Part shown: positions 1-7,122 of the stretch, one piece after another | Position numbering within the stretch: the stretch's first letter is position 1 | Layout: each line of letters starts with the position of its first letter | Source of the DNA: an uncultured Bacilli bacterium | Lineage (GTDB): Bacteria > Bacillota_I > Bacilli_A > RF39 > UBA660 | Direction: 5' to 3' | Length of the DNA: 23,503 bases | Assembly (NCBI GenBank): GCA_934130235.1 | Contig: CAKOXU010000012.1 | Location: 1 to 23,503, forward strand | Position numbers and translations under genes: made by a program | Notes under the pieces: model-generated | What the model was told of the DNA's origin: nothing | What the model saw: only the letters and a program-made list of their open reading frames with translations | Database searches by the model: none

Positions 1-1019
1 TTTACTTGTTTTTCACTTCCACATTTTTCTAAGTCTTCATAACTCATTATTTCTGCCTTAATAAAACCTCTTTGAAAGTCAGAATGTATTATACCAGCAC
101 ATTCAGGAGCTTTCATACCACTTTTAAATGTCCAAGCTCTTACTTCGTCTTCTCCAGCAGTAAAGTATGTTTTAAGACCTAAAATTGAATAAGATGCGTG
201 AATTAATTTATCAAGACCGCTTTCTGCTACACCTAACTCATTCAAAAAATCTTTTTTTTCATTTTCTGTCATATCGCACAAATCTGCTTCTACTTTCGCA
301 CATATAACAACTATTTTAGAGCATTCCTCTTGTGCATATTCTTTTAATTGTTTTACGTATTTATTTTCACCTAACAGTAAATCATCTTCTGATATATTTG
401 CCACATATATAATCGGCTTCTTTGTCAAAAAGTTAAATGGTTTTATATATAATAATTCTTTTTCATTTAGCTCTATTTTTCTTATTGGTATATTTTTTTC
501 TAGGGCTTCTTTTAATTTAGTAAGCACACTTGCTTCAAATTGTACTTCTTTATCTTTAGAAAGTGCGGCTTTTTTCCCTATTTTATTAAATCTGTTTTCA
601 ACCACTTCTAAATCTGCCAATACAAGTTCAGTATCTATTATTTCAACATCTCTTATTGGATCAATATTATTTTCTACATGTATAATATCTTTATTCTCAA
701 AACATCTTACTACTTCACATATGGCGTCTACTTCTCGTATATGAGATAAGAATTTATTTCCTAAGCCTTCTCCTGTTGAAGCTCCTTTAATTAATCCGGC
801 TATATCGGTAAACTCAAAAGTAGTGGGAACAAGACTCTTAGGTTTATATAAATCATTTAAATAGTCTAATCTTTTATCGGGTACTATTACAACTCCTACA
901 TTTGGTTCTATAGTTGCGAATGGATAATTGGCTGCCAAAATATTTTTTTTTGTTATTGCATTAAATAATGTACTTTTACCTACATTAGGTAATCCAACTA
1001 TACCGGCTGTCAAGCTCAT
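1..1019 (-). CDS. ychF: Ribosome-binding ATPase YchF/EngD, 3' end cut by window edge
   Basis: Obg-related P-loop protein that in this family binds ATP rather than GTP and associates with ribosomes. The frame is open to the window edge, giving 339 codons from the ATG at 1017-1019. The family is usually about 365 residues, so roughly the last 25 residues are missing. The N-terminus MSLTAGIVGLPNVGKST carries the Walker A motif at residues 9-17. Further along are the PFATIEPN and DIAGLIKGAS segments. The G4-like motif is NISE, the NxxE form that marks YchF, not NKxD. A C-terminal TGS-type segment (FTAGEDEVRAW) begins before the cut. The start is preceded by GAAAGAAGTGA. In Bacillus, DUF951 (yyzM) lies just before ychF. 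Here two extra genes and a separate promoter intervene. The assignment is secure. Confidence 0.97.
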   Translation of the reverse strand, partial: MSLTAGIVGLPNVGKSTLFNAITKKNILAANYPFATIEPNVGVVIVPDKRLDYLNDLYKPKSLVPTTFEFTDIAGLIKGASTGEGLGNKFLSHIREVDAICEVVRCFENKDIIHVENNIDPIRDVEIIDTELVLADLEVVENRFNKIGKKAALSKDKEVQFEASVLTKLKEALEKNIPIRKIELNEKELLYIKPFNFLTKKPIIYVANISEDDLLLGENKYVKQLKEYAQEECSKIVVICAKVEADLCDMTENEKKDFLNELGVAESGLDKLIHASYSILGLKTYFTAGEDEVRAWTFKSGMKAPECAGIIHSDFQRGFIKAEIMSYEDLEKCGSEKQV

Positions 1020-1063
1020 AAAATCACTTCTTTCACTATACTAGTTTACTATAATTTAAATAA

Positions 1064-1084
1064 AAAAACAATAAAATTGTTTTT
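1064..1084 (-). other. AT-rich hairpin in ychF leader
   Basis: A 9-bp perfect inverted repeat (1064-1072 with 1076-1084) has a 3-base loop, and on the minus strand a T-run follows. The stem contains a single G-C pair, so as a terminator it would be weak. It lies about 45 bases upstream of the ychF start. It may be leader structure or chance in AT-rich DNA. Confidence 0.3.
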
Positions 1085-1122
1085 GTTTTTTATAAATGTG
1101 GGATAAATATATTATTATAAAC

Positions 1123-1160
1123 AAAAAGTAAGTAATATTTTTTAAAAATCACTTACTTTT
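1123..1160 (-). terminator. Terminator-like or attenuator-like hairpin before ychF
   Basis: A 10-bp perfect inverted repeat joins 1124-1133 (AAAAGTAAGT) to 1151-1160 (ACTTACTTTT), with a 17-base AT-rich loop that could partly pair. Read on the minus strand it ends in ACTTACTTTTTG, a short T-run. It could end transcripts from the upstream pilin-like gene. It also lies inside the transcript expected from the ychF promoter at 1227-1255, where it could attenuate. Because it is symmetrical and A/T-flanked, it could work on either strand. Confidence 0.5.
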
Positions 1161-1163
1161 AGA

Positions 1164-1218
1164 AATGTCCCCTTTATTCTCTATAGAACTACTCAATCGT
1201 AATCCCTATATTGACATT
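1164..1218 (-). ncRNA. Possible structured RNA at the 5' end of the ychF transcript
   Basis: Read on the minus strand, this block opens with AATGTC (1213-1218) and closes with GACATT (1164-1169), a 6-bp closing stem around about 43 bases. An inner TATAG/CTATA pair (1206-1210 with 1182-1186) is also possible. The block starts close to the expected transcription start of the promoter at 1227-1255 and is followed directly by the hairpin at 1123-1160. That order (5' domain, then terminator-like hairpin, then gene) is the layout of riboswitch leaders and small RNAs. I could not match it to a known riboswitch family, so this is only a candidate. Confidence 0.25.
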
Positions 1219-1226
1219 ACACTTAA

Positions 1227-1255
1227 ATTATATATGTGTTTTTTAAAGAGGTCAA
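1227..1255 (-). promoter_or_regulatory. Sigma-A-type promoter reading toward ychF
   Basis: The minus strand reads TTGACC (1250-1255), a 17-base spacer, then TATAAT (1227-1232). This is close to the ideal vegetative promoter. It lies between the pilin-like gene (stop at 1311) and ychF and predicts a start near 1220 and a leader of about 200 bases. It gives ychF its own transcription despite the genes inserted upstream. Confidence 0.75.
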
Positions 1256-1310
1256 TTTGTTTTTTACATTTATTTACTAAAACCGTACAAAAGGTGTAAA
1301 AAAGTGTAAA

Positions 1311-2591
1311 TTACTTTAATCTGTATTTATATACCGTTCTTGTTTCGACATCTAAAGTAGAAGATGCTGTTGCGGATTTAGTTGTCCAATTACTCCATGT
1401 TCCATAAGTAGTATTCGTCTTTGTATCATATTTAGTATAACCAGATAAACTACTACTTGATGATGTTGTATATGTTCTTGTTACACATTGATATTCTGTA
1501 TGTGATCCTGATGCTATTGACATAGTTGTGGGCTTAGTACAACTAGAATAATAATAATTTTGATTCTTTGTTATAGCAACACTAGATTTATTATTTGACG
1601 TTGCATATATAGTATAGTTTGCTAATGCATATCTACACCAACCATTACCAAAATTCTGGGCAGCAGAAGGATAAGAGTAAGCATATACTTCATTATAATA
1701 ACTTGCACTGGTTGTCATACCATTTTGCGTATAACCTGCTTTATAACTCTGCATAGCACCTGTTGAATTTGTGTATCTAATAAACTTATAAACAGTAGCA
1801 TAATCTGTAACTGTTTTTGTATTTACTTTATAACATCCACTTGGCTTTGTTTTTGAATATGAACCTGTTGTATCTTTATAATAGTAATACGTTGTTGTCG
1901 TTGTCTTAGTTCTACTTCTATATTCTTTTCTAGATACAATTTCATATTTATCCTCAGTAACTTCGCTTGGAAGTTCTGTAAGCCATCCTGAATATGGATT
2001 ATCTTTAACTCCAACTATCTCTACATTTCCTAGGATATTTGATATTGATAATACACCGTTTGTGTACTCATAATCATCAGTCTCTTCCTCATCAATTTTT
2101 ACTGAAGTTATTTCTTTAGCATATTCACCAAAATCAACTAATATATTTTCTCCACGCTTAATAAATTTTGGATAATTATTATCTATTATATTGGTATAAG
2201 TTATAGAATAAACTATATCTGTTTTCTTATCATCTAAACATTCTGATCCTTTTACTATGTCATATGAATAACCATTGTTGTAAGTTATTTTAACTGACAT
2301 ATTCTTTGAAATATCAACATTTTTTAAATCTTCAGATGTTATATATCCACTTTTTACTATATCATCTATACCAACACAATATATACTGCCATTTGTTTTT
2401 GCAAACATATTTTTATTATCACTCATTAAGTCATCGGTCGCACTATATATTAATTTTTTTGTTAATTTATTTAATTCACCTGTTGTATCCTTAACCGCAT
2501 TTATAATATTTGGAGCAACTAAAGTTAATATGACTGCTAATATAACAATAACGCCTAATAGTTCTATAAGAGTAAAACCTTTATTTTTCAT
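1311..2591 (-). CDS. Large type IV pilin-like (prepilin-type) surface protein
   Basis: Residues 4-24 are a class III prepilin signal: KGFTLIELLGVIVILAVI has the Gly/Phe cleavage site, Glu at +5 and one hydrophobic helix. A pseudopilin-like segment (to about 126) contains SGYITSEDLKNV. Residues about 127-196 look like a small beta or Ig-like domain. The remainder is very rich in Tyr, Thr and Ser, with six cysteines in the mature protein. Two related motifs flank it: GWLTELPSEV...SRKEYRSR (202-226) and WSNWTTKSA...ETRTVYKYR (399-424). At 426 residues it is much longer than ordinary pilins. The start follows AGGAGG. It is last in the parA operon, 8 bases after the transporter gene. No prepilin peptidase, pilus ATPase or other pilus gene is in the window. 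It may be a minor pilin, a pseudopilin or a pilus-tip adhesin. Confidence 0.8.
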   Translation of the reverse strand: MKNKGFTLIELLGVIVILAVILTLVAPNIINAVKDTTGELNKLTKKLIYSATDDLMSDNKNMFAKTNGSIYCVGIDDIVKSGYITSEDLKNVDISKNMSVKITYNNGYSYDIVKGSECLDDKKTDIVYSITYTNIIDNNYPKFIKRGENILVDFGEYAKEITSVKIDEEETDDYEYTNGVLSISNILGNVEIVGVKDNPYSGWLTELPSEVTEDKYEIVSRKEYRSRTKTTTTTYYYYKDTTGSYSKTKPSGCYKVNTKTVTDYATVYKFIRYTNSTGAMQSYKAGYTQNGMTTSASYYNEVYAYSYPSAAQNFGNGWCRYALANYTIYATSNNKSSVAITKNQNYYYSSCTKPTTMSIASGSHTEYQCVTRTYTTSSSSSLSGYTKYDTKTNTTYGTWSNWTTKSATASSTLDVETRTVYKYRLK

Positions 2592-2599
2592 ATATCCTC

Positions 2600-4087
2600 C
2601 TATAATGTAACTGATGTATTAATTCCTATTGGTAATCCAGTCAAATACCAACCAATTACTATAACAAACCATATAAGTGTTAGTACAAGTGCTACCGGCA
2701 TTATTCTCTTCATAGTTTGAAATATTGATGTAGTATCATCTTTTCTATATTTATAGATAAAGCCTATTGTAACTATTAAATATATGTATATTGGTGAAAA
2801 TAATTTTCCTGCTGAGTCAGCTGCTAAAAATATTGATTGTGTAAATGAAGGAGTAATATTTGCTCTCATTAATAATGGTATATATACAGGAGCTATTAAA
2901 TTCCACTTAGTTAACGTATTTGGCATAAGAATAGTCATGATTAATATAGAAATAAATGAAGTTATAACTAATATTAATCCATTAAAATTACTTGTTCCTA
3001 TAAAGTTAATTATATTAGTTATTATTACTTGATCAATTTTGGTATAATTAATTATACCATATAGTAATGACATAAAAAATAATAGCACAAATATGTATCC
3101 TGTATCTTTGAAAGAAACAGTAAGAGCATTACTATAATCACTTGAATTTTTTATGTTTCTAGATACTGTACCATATATGAATCCACATACCATTAGTACT
3201 CCTATTATAATAAACATCAAACCATCTTTTAAAGGCGCTCCAGGTGCAAATAACTTAGCTACATATATAGCTTCATCATCCTTCAAAAGCATTCCGGAAA
3301 AAGGTAATCCAGGTATAATACAGTAAGCAAATGTAATAACCATAACTATAAATGCTACCAAAGTTATATTTCTTGCTTTTTTAGATATATTTAGATTATC
3401 TATCTCTTCGTTTCTAGGATATTTTTTTCCTATATTTTCTATCATTATTGTTCCTAACAAACTTATTATGGCAGTAGATATAAGCATAAAATATATGTTT
3501 GAACTAAGTATATATTTATAATTTTGTGTTATATCTTGTGCTGCTGTTTGTGTTAAAAGTCCCAATTCATATGATTGATAGTTAGCAATTATTCCTATTC
3601 CGTAACCAACTGTAATAGCTACAAACATAGTAAGTATTCCAAGTGAGGAATCTTTGTGTATGTATTTATATAGTATTCCTGACAAAGGAAGCAACAATGC
3701 ATAACTATAATCTCCTAATATTGTTGATATTATTCCTACAAAAAATACTATAAATGTTACATATTTTGGCTTTATTTTAGTAAATATGTTAAATAATTGC
3801 TTTAAAAATCCGCTTGCCTCCATTATTGATACCGCTATTAAAGACATAATAATCATCACAAGTGGCTCTAAATTTCTAAAATTTACTAATGAATCTTCTA
3901 ATATATATTTAATACCTTTTTTGCTTAGAATGTTTTGTACTGTTATCATTGTTGTTTCAAACGTAGAAGAATCAGTTATATAACCGCTTACGCCTAATAA
4001 ATTACACACTAAGCTTATTAAAGATATTATTATTCCCATTAGAATAATCTCTACGACAGGGCCTAATGGTCTTTTTTTATTTTTCAT
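2600..4087 (-). CDS. AbgT-family transporter (p-aminobenzoyl-glutamate transporter-like)
   Basis: A 495-residue polytopic membrane protein with many hydrophobic segments, near the usual AbgT length of about 500. The segment NLEPLVMIIMSLIAVSIMEASGF resembles the early AbgT core. The C-terminal stretch LPNTLTKWNLIAPVYIPLLM, followed by TPSFTQSIFLAADSAGKLFSP, matches the family pattern (SxxAKWxxxAPxFxPMFM...SPExTQxAYRxxDSxxNxxxPL). Known members move p-aminobenzoyl-glutamate, a folate breakdown product, or export sulfonamides. The substrate here cannot be read from sequence. The start is preceded by AGGAGGTCAT. It lies 8 bases after DUF951 and before the pilin-like gene. A distant YfcC or NhaC-type transporter is the alternative. 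Confidence 0.8.
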   Translation of the reverse strand: MKNKKRPLGPVVEIILMGIIISLISLVCNLLGVSGYITDSSTFETTMITVQNILSKKGIKYILEDSLVNFRNLEPLVMIIMSLIAVSIMEASGFLKQLFNIFTKIKPKYVTFIVFFVGIISTILGDYSYALLLPLSGILYKYIHKDSSLGILTMFVAITVGYGIGIIANYQSYELGLLTQTAAQDITQNYKYILSSNIYFMLISTAIISLLGTIMIENIGKKYPRNEEIDNLNISKKARNITLVAFIVMVITFAYCIIPGLPFSGMLLKDDEAIYVAKLFAPGAPLKDGLMFIIIGVLMVCGFIYGTVSRNIKNSSDYSNALTVSFKDTGYIFVLLFFMSLLYGIINYTKIDQVIITNIINFIGTSNFNGLILVITSFISILIMTILMPNTLTKWNLIAPVYIPLLMRANITPSFTQSIFLAADSAGKLFSPIYIYLIVTIGFIYKYRKDDTTSIFQTMKRIMPVALVLTLIWFVIVIGWYLTGLPIGINTSVTL

Positions 4088-4095
4088 ATGACCTC

Positions 4096-4281
4096 CTAAT
4101 ATTTTTCTACTTTCTTTAATTTTTTATTAAATTCTATTCTTGGAAGCATAATAGTTCTAGAACAATTAATACACTTAATTTTTATATCAGCACCTACTCG
4201 TACTACTTCCCACTGATTTGTTCCACACGGATGCTGTTTTTTCATTATTACTATTGAACCTAATTTATATTCTTTATCCAT
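4096..4281 (-). CDS. yyzM: DUF951 family protein (YyzM-like)
   Basis: A 61-residue protein with the DUF951 signature: KKQHPCGTNQWEVVRVGADI then KCINCSR and MLPR. Three cysteines, in the HPCG and CINC motifs, are in place to bind a metal. Function is unknown. The small size, the conserved cysteines and the usual place between parB and ychF near the origin are typical. The start overlaps the end of the MscS gene by 8 bases and is served by GGTGAT within it, so the two are probably translationally coupled. Confidence 0.9.
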   Translation of the reverse strand: MDKEYKLGSIVIMKKQHPCGTNQWEVVRVGADIKIKCINCSRTIMLPRIEFNKKLKKVEKY

Positions 4282-5056
4282 TATATATCACCAACTTATT
4301 ATAAGGTATTTCTATATTGTTTTTAGATAATTCCCTAAATATTTGTTCTCTCAATTCACGTTCTAAAGAAGCCTTTTTATCATAACTGGATACTATTATT
4401 ATTCTAAATACTATTGATGATGAATCTAGTTTCTGTAATCCAAGATTTGTTACTTCTTTTAATTTTTTTTCTGTTTTAAATTTATTACATACAGAATTTA
4501 AAACTTCTTTTACTTTGTCAATATCAGAATCGTATGAAACATCTAAATCTAATATTAAAGTATTACTATATGTACTATAATTTATAATTTCAGTTATATT
4601 TCTATTAGGGATTATTTTTACTTCACCTGTATATGCTCGTATCTTTGTGGTTTTTAAATTTGAAGGCAAAACTTCTCCTATAAATCCATTAATATTAATC
4701 CAATCACCTATAGAATACTGACCTTCAAATATAATAGAAATTCCTACAAGTAAATCTTTTAATATATCCTGAACGGCTAACCCAACTATTACTCCTACTA
4801 CTGACAGAGAAGCTACTAATGACTTAGTATCTATACCATATATTTCTAATATCATTATAGCCGCTATAAAAACAATTATAGCTCGTAAAATATTGCTTAT
4901 TAGATTCACTATAGTTCTTGTCTTTCTATCTTTATTCTTTGAACTTATTCTTAATAATTTTTTTAGTAAATTTTTTGTAGCAACACACAAAATTATAGCT
5001 ATAATAACTATAATTATGGGAGCTACTATTTCTCTTTTTAATAAATTAGAATTCAT
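4274..5056 (-). CDS. MscS-family small-conductance mechanosensitive channel
   Basis: A 260-residue protein. Hydrophobic N-terminal helices lie at about 10-30 and 49-69. A pore-lining segment follows (about 75-115: LVASLSVVGVIVGLAVQDIL, then KDLLVGISIIFEGQYSIGDW). The cytoplasmic MscS beta domain has INGFIGEVLPSNLKTTKIR and PNRNITEIINYS, followed by a ferredoxin-like C-terminal domain. The family releases small solutes during hypo-osmotic shock. A homologue next to parB is common in Firmicutes. The start follows AAAGGAGT, with one base between it and the parB stop, indicating one operon. Confidence 0.93.
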   Translation of the reverse strand: MNSNLLKREIVAPIIIVIIAIILCVATKNLLKKLLRISSKNKDRKTRTIVNLISNILRAIIVFIAAIMILEIYGIDTKSLVASLSVVGVIVGLAVQDILKDLLVGISIIFEGQYSIGDWININGFIGEVLPSNLKTTKIRAYTGEVKIIPNRNITEIINYSTYSNTLILDLDVSYDSDIDKVKEVLNSVCNKFKTEKKLKEVTNLGLQKLDSSSIVFRIIIVSSYDKKASLERELREQIFRELSKNNIEIPYNKLVIYNG

Positions 5057-5057
5057 A

Positions 5058-5933
5058 TTACTCCTTTATATTTAAAACTTCTAAAATCCTATTTAAATCT
5101 GCTACATTTGTAAAACTAATAATCATTTTATTATCTTTTATTTTTACTTTTGTATCTAATTTTTCTCTCAACATATCCTCTACATATTCATACTGTGAAT
5201 TCTTAGTTTTAACATGTCTTTCTACTTTAATCTTTTTTTCCTCATTCAATGCAGTTTCTTCTAATTTTCTTACTGGAATTTTATTCTCAACGATTTCATG
5301 TGCCATTTGTATTATTTTAGTGTCATCCTCAAACTTTGATAATACTCTTGCATGACCAGCACTAAGTTTTCCCTCAGACACTAATGATTGAACCTCTTTA
5401 GGTAAACGCAAAAGCCCTAAAATGTTTGTAATATAACTTCTACTCTTACCCACTTTTTTTGACAATTCATCTTGAGTAAGATTAAGTTTTTCTATCATTG
5501 ATTTATATGCTACCGCTTCCTCTATTGAGTTTAAATTTTCTCTTTGTAAATTTTCTAAAAGTGCGATTTCCATCATCTGTTCATCATTTAAATTACGAAT
5601 AATAGCAGGAATTGTTTTTAATCCAGCTAATTTAGAAGCCCTAACTCTTCGTTCTCCCGCTATTATTTCATATCCTTTAATACTCTTTTTTATTATTATT
5701 GGTTGAAATACACCATGCTCTTTTATTGAGTCCGCTAAATCAGTTAAAGCGTCCTCGTTAAATACTTTTCTAGGTTGATATGGATTTGGTCTTAAATCAT
5801 CTAAAGATACTTCAATAATTTCTTCATTAGTTGCAGTTTCATACACTGTTTTTTCAAAACTATCTAAATCTAAATTTTCATTATTAAATAATTGTTCTAA
5901 ACCAGTGCCTAAAGCTCTTTTTTTAGTTTCCAT
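5058..5933 (-). CDS. parB: Chromosome partitioning protein ParB (Spo0J)
   Basis: A CTP-dependent DNA clamp that loads at parS sites and recruits SMC and ParA for origin segregation. The N-domain has the consensus DLRPNPYQPRKVFN and the CTP-binding AGERRVRA motif. The central helix-turn-helix contains LTQDELSKKVGKSRSYITN, and a short C-terminal dimerisation domain follows. The longer frame begins at a TTG at 5940-5942, but the ATG at 5931-5933 gives METKKRALGTGL, the family N-terminus, and sits 8 bases from GAGGTGAT. That start yields 291 residues. It overlaps the end of parA by 11 bases. No sequence like the Bacillus parS consensus was seen in the window by eye. Confidence 0.96.
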   Translation of the reverse strand: METKKRALGTGLEQLFNNENLDLDSFEKTVYETATNEEIIEVSLDDLRPNPYQPRKVFNEDALTDLADSIKEHGVFQPIIIKKSIKGYEIIAGERRVRASKLAGLKTIPAIIRNLNDEQMMEIALLENLQRENLNSIEEAVAYKSMIEKLNLTQDELSKKVGKSRSYITNILGLLRLPKEVQSLVSEGKLSAGHARVLSKFEDDTKIIQMAHEIVENKIPVRKLEETALNEEKKIKVERHVKTKNSQYEYVEDMLREKLDTKVKIKDNKMIISFTNVADLNRILEVLNIKE

Positions 5934-6708
5934 TTCTTTCAATCACCTCTTTAGCTAAATTAATATATGCTTCTGTTCCTCTACTTTTAGGATCATATGC
6001 ATGTATTGGTTTTCCATGACTTGGTGCTTCTGAAAGCCTAACAAGTCGTGGAATTATTGTATCGTATACTTTTTCTTTAAAATAACTTTTAATCTCCTCT
6101 ACTACCTCTAGTCCTAAATTAGTTCTATTATCCAACATAGTTAAAAGAACACCTTCTATATCTAAATATGGATTTAATTTTTTCTGCGCTATCATAATTG
6201 AATTTAAGAGTTGCATAATTCCCTCTAACGCAAAGAATTCACATTGAACTGGAATTATTACAGAATTTGCAGCTGCTAATGCGTTTGTACTAATTAATCC
6301 TAGTGAAGGTGGACAATCAAGTATAATATAATCAAATACATTTGAAATCTCATTCAAATGTTTTTTTAACTGAGTTTGTGGTACAAAATCGTGATTTTCT
6401 CTTGCCATTTCCATTAATTCCATGTCTACTCCCGCTAAATTAATAGAAGCAGGAATAACATACAAGTTTTTAAATTTTGTTTTTACTACTGCTTTTTTTA
6501 CATTTACTTTATCTACTAAAAGTTCATATACACTACACTCTAATCCACCTTTATTTATACCTACACCCGTGGTACTATTTCCCTGTGGATCCAAATCTAC
6601 CAACAATGTTTTTTTACCTAAAAGTCCTAATGAGGCTGCTAAATTAATACTTGATGTAGTCTTACCTACACCACCTTTTTGATTTACAAATGCTATTATC
6701 TTTCCCAT
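5923..6708 (-). CDS. parA: Chromosome partitioning ATPase ParA (Soj)
   Basis: A deviant Walker-type ATPase that forms the ATP/ADP switch of the ParABS system and, as Soj in Bacillus, also controls DnaA. The chosen start gives MGKIIAFVNQKGGVGKTT with the Walker A motif KGGVGKTT at 11-18. The Walker A' region TLLVDLDPQGN and the Walker B region ILDCPPSLG follow. Length is 261 residues, the usual Soj size. An ATG 45 bases upstream is in frame, but it overlaps the likely -10 box (6739-6744), lacks a family match and has no ribosome binding site. The ATG at 6706-6708 follows AGGAAAG. It is the first gene of the operon running to the pilin-like gene. Confidence 0.96.
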   Translation of the reverse strand: MGKIIAFVNQKGGVGKTTSSINLAASLGLLGKKTLLVDLDPQGNSTTGVGINKGGLECSVYELLVDKVNVKKAVVKTKFKNLYVIPASINLAGVDMELMEMARENHDFVPQTQLKKHLNEISNVFDYIILDCPPSLGLISTNALAAANSVIIPVQCEFFALEGIMQLLNSIMIAQKKLNPYLDIEGVLLTMLDNRTNLGLEVVEEIKSYFKEKVYDTIIPRLVRLSEAPSHGKPIHAYDPKSRGTEAYINLAKEVIERNGN

Positions 6709-6738
6709 TTTTTCACTTTCCTTCATTTTTACTCTACT

Positions 6739-6744
6739 ATTATA
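6739..6744 (-). promoter_or_regulatory. Probable -10 box of the parA operon
   Basis: The minus strand reads TATAAT at 6739-6744, predicting a start near 6732 and a 24-base leader to the parA ATG at 6708. No clear TTGACA lies 17 bases upstream: that position is T-rich and falls in the inverted repeat at 6751-6774. The promoter could therefore be weak or regulated. Confidence 0.5.
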
Positions 6745-6750
6745 GTTTAA

Positions 6751-6774
6751 CATAGATTAAAAAAAAAATCTATG
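6751..6774. promoter_or_regulatory. Inverted repeat between parA and xre, candidate operator
   Basis: A perfect 8-bp dyad, CATAGATT (6751-6758) with AATCTATG (6767-6774), is separated by eight adenines. It covers the spacer and -35 position of the likely parA promoter. The ATAGATT half-site recurs at 6811-6817 near the xre promoter. No T-run follows on the minus strand, so it is not a good terminator. It fits a dimeric repressor site better, with the adjacent XRE protein the obvious candidate. Confidence 0.4.
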
Positions 6775-6809
6775 CTTTAGAAAAATAATAGGAATTTTTA
6801 AGTATGTAA

Positions 6810-6830
6810 TATAGATTATCTGTCTATAAT
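6810..6830 (+). promoter_or_regulatory. xre promoter region: dyad overlapping a TATAAT box
   Basis: TATAGA (6810-6815) and TCTATA (6823-6828) form a perfect 6-bp dyad with a 7-base spacer. The right arm overlaps a TATAAT at 6825-6830, the best -10 candidate for xre. The left arm reads TATAGATTAT, close to the CATAGATTAA half-site at 6751. The -35 region is not recognisable. This is consistent with autoregulation by the XRE protein, by inference. Confidence 0.4.
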
Positions 6831-6873
6831 ATTATTGAGGAATATGTGAGAAAATAAAAGTGGTGATGAATGA

Positions 6874-7107
6874 ATGACTAAGCGCAGGTCAAATATCTAT
6901 AATACTATAGGTAAAAACATCAAAAAATATAGGGTCAAGAAAGGACTTAAACAAAGAGAATTAGCAGACGCATTATTTTTGAGTGATAGTTTTATTGCTA
7001 AGTTAGAATCAGTAACTTACCAAACTATCTCTATTGATACATTAGAACAAATAGCTGAAATTCTTGATTGTGATATTAAAGATTTTTTTGACAAAGAAAA
7101 CGACTAA
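6874..7107 (+). CDS. Small XRE-family helix-turn-helix regulator
   Basis: A 77-residue protein that is almost entirely one Cro/CI-type HTH domain. GKNIKKYRVKKGLKQRELAD is followed by ALFLSDSFIAKLESVTYQTISIDTLEQIAEIL, with helices 2 and 3 at about 26-46. It has no effector or oligomerisation domain beyond the HTH. It is the only plus-strand gene in the window and is divergent from parA. The ATG follows GGTGAT by 6 bases. Single-domain XRE proteins commonly bind dyads near their own promoter, and such dyads are present at 6751-6774 and 6810-6828. It could regulate itself and possibly the parAB operon. Confidence 0.88.
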   Translation: MTKRRSNIYNTIGKNIKKYRVKKGLKQRELADALFLSDSFIAKLESVTYQTISIDTLEQIAEILDCDIKDFFDKEND

Positions 7108-7118
7108 AAAGTCGTTTT
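7097..7118. terminator. Bidirectional terminator between xre and typA
   Basis: A 9-bp perfect stem, AAAACGACT (7097-7105) with AGTCGTTTT (7110-7118), has a 4-base loop. T-rich tails follow on both strands. The left arm overlaps the last codons of xre, and the typA stop lies 5 bases beyond on the other strand. It serves both converging genes. Confidence 0.85.
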
Positions 7119-7122
7119 TATT

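Noticed and set aside
5923..6753. Longer ParA starting at 6753
   Set aside because: The extra 15 residues do not match the family, they overlap the likely -10 box, and the internal ATG at 6708 has a ribosome binding site.
6751..6774. Rho-independent terminator upstream of parA
   Set aside because: The stem has only AT-rich pairs with a homopolymer loop and no T-run after it in the transcribed direction, and no gene needs termination there. An operator is the better reading.
5058..6873. Possible parS site in or near parAB
   Set aside because: Scanning by eye for TGTTTCACGTGAAACA-like 16-mers found none. CACGTG occurs at about 22728-22733 but without the flanking dyad, so it is not called.
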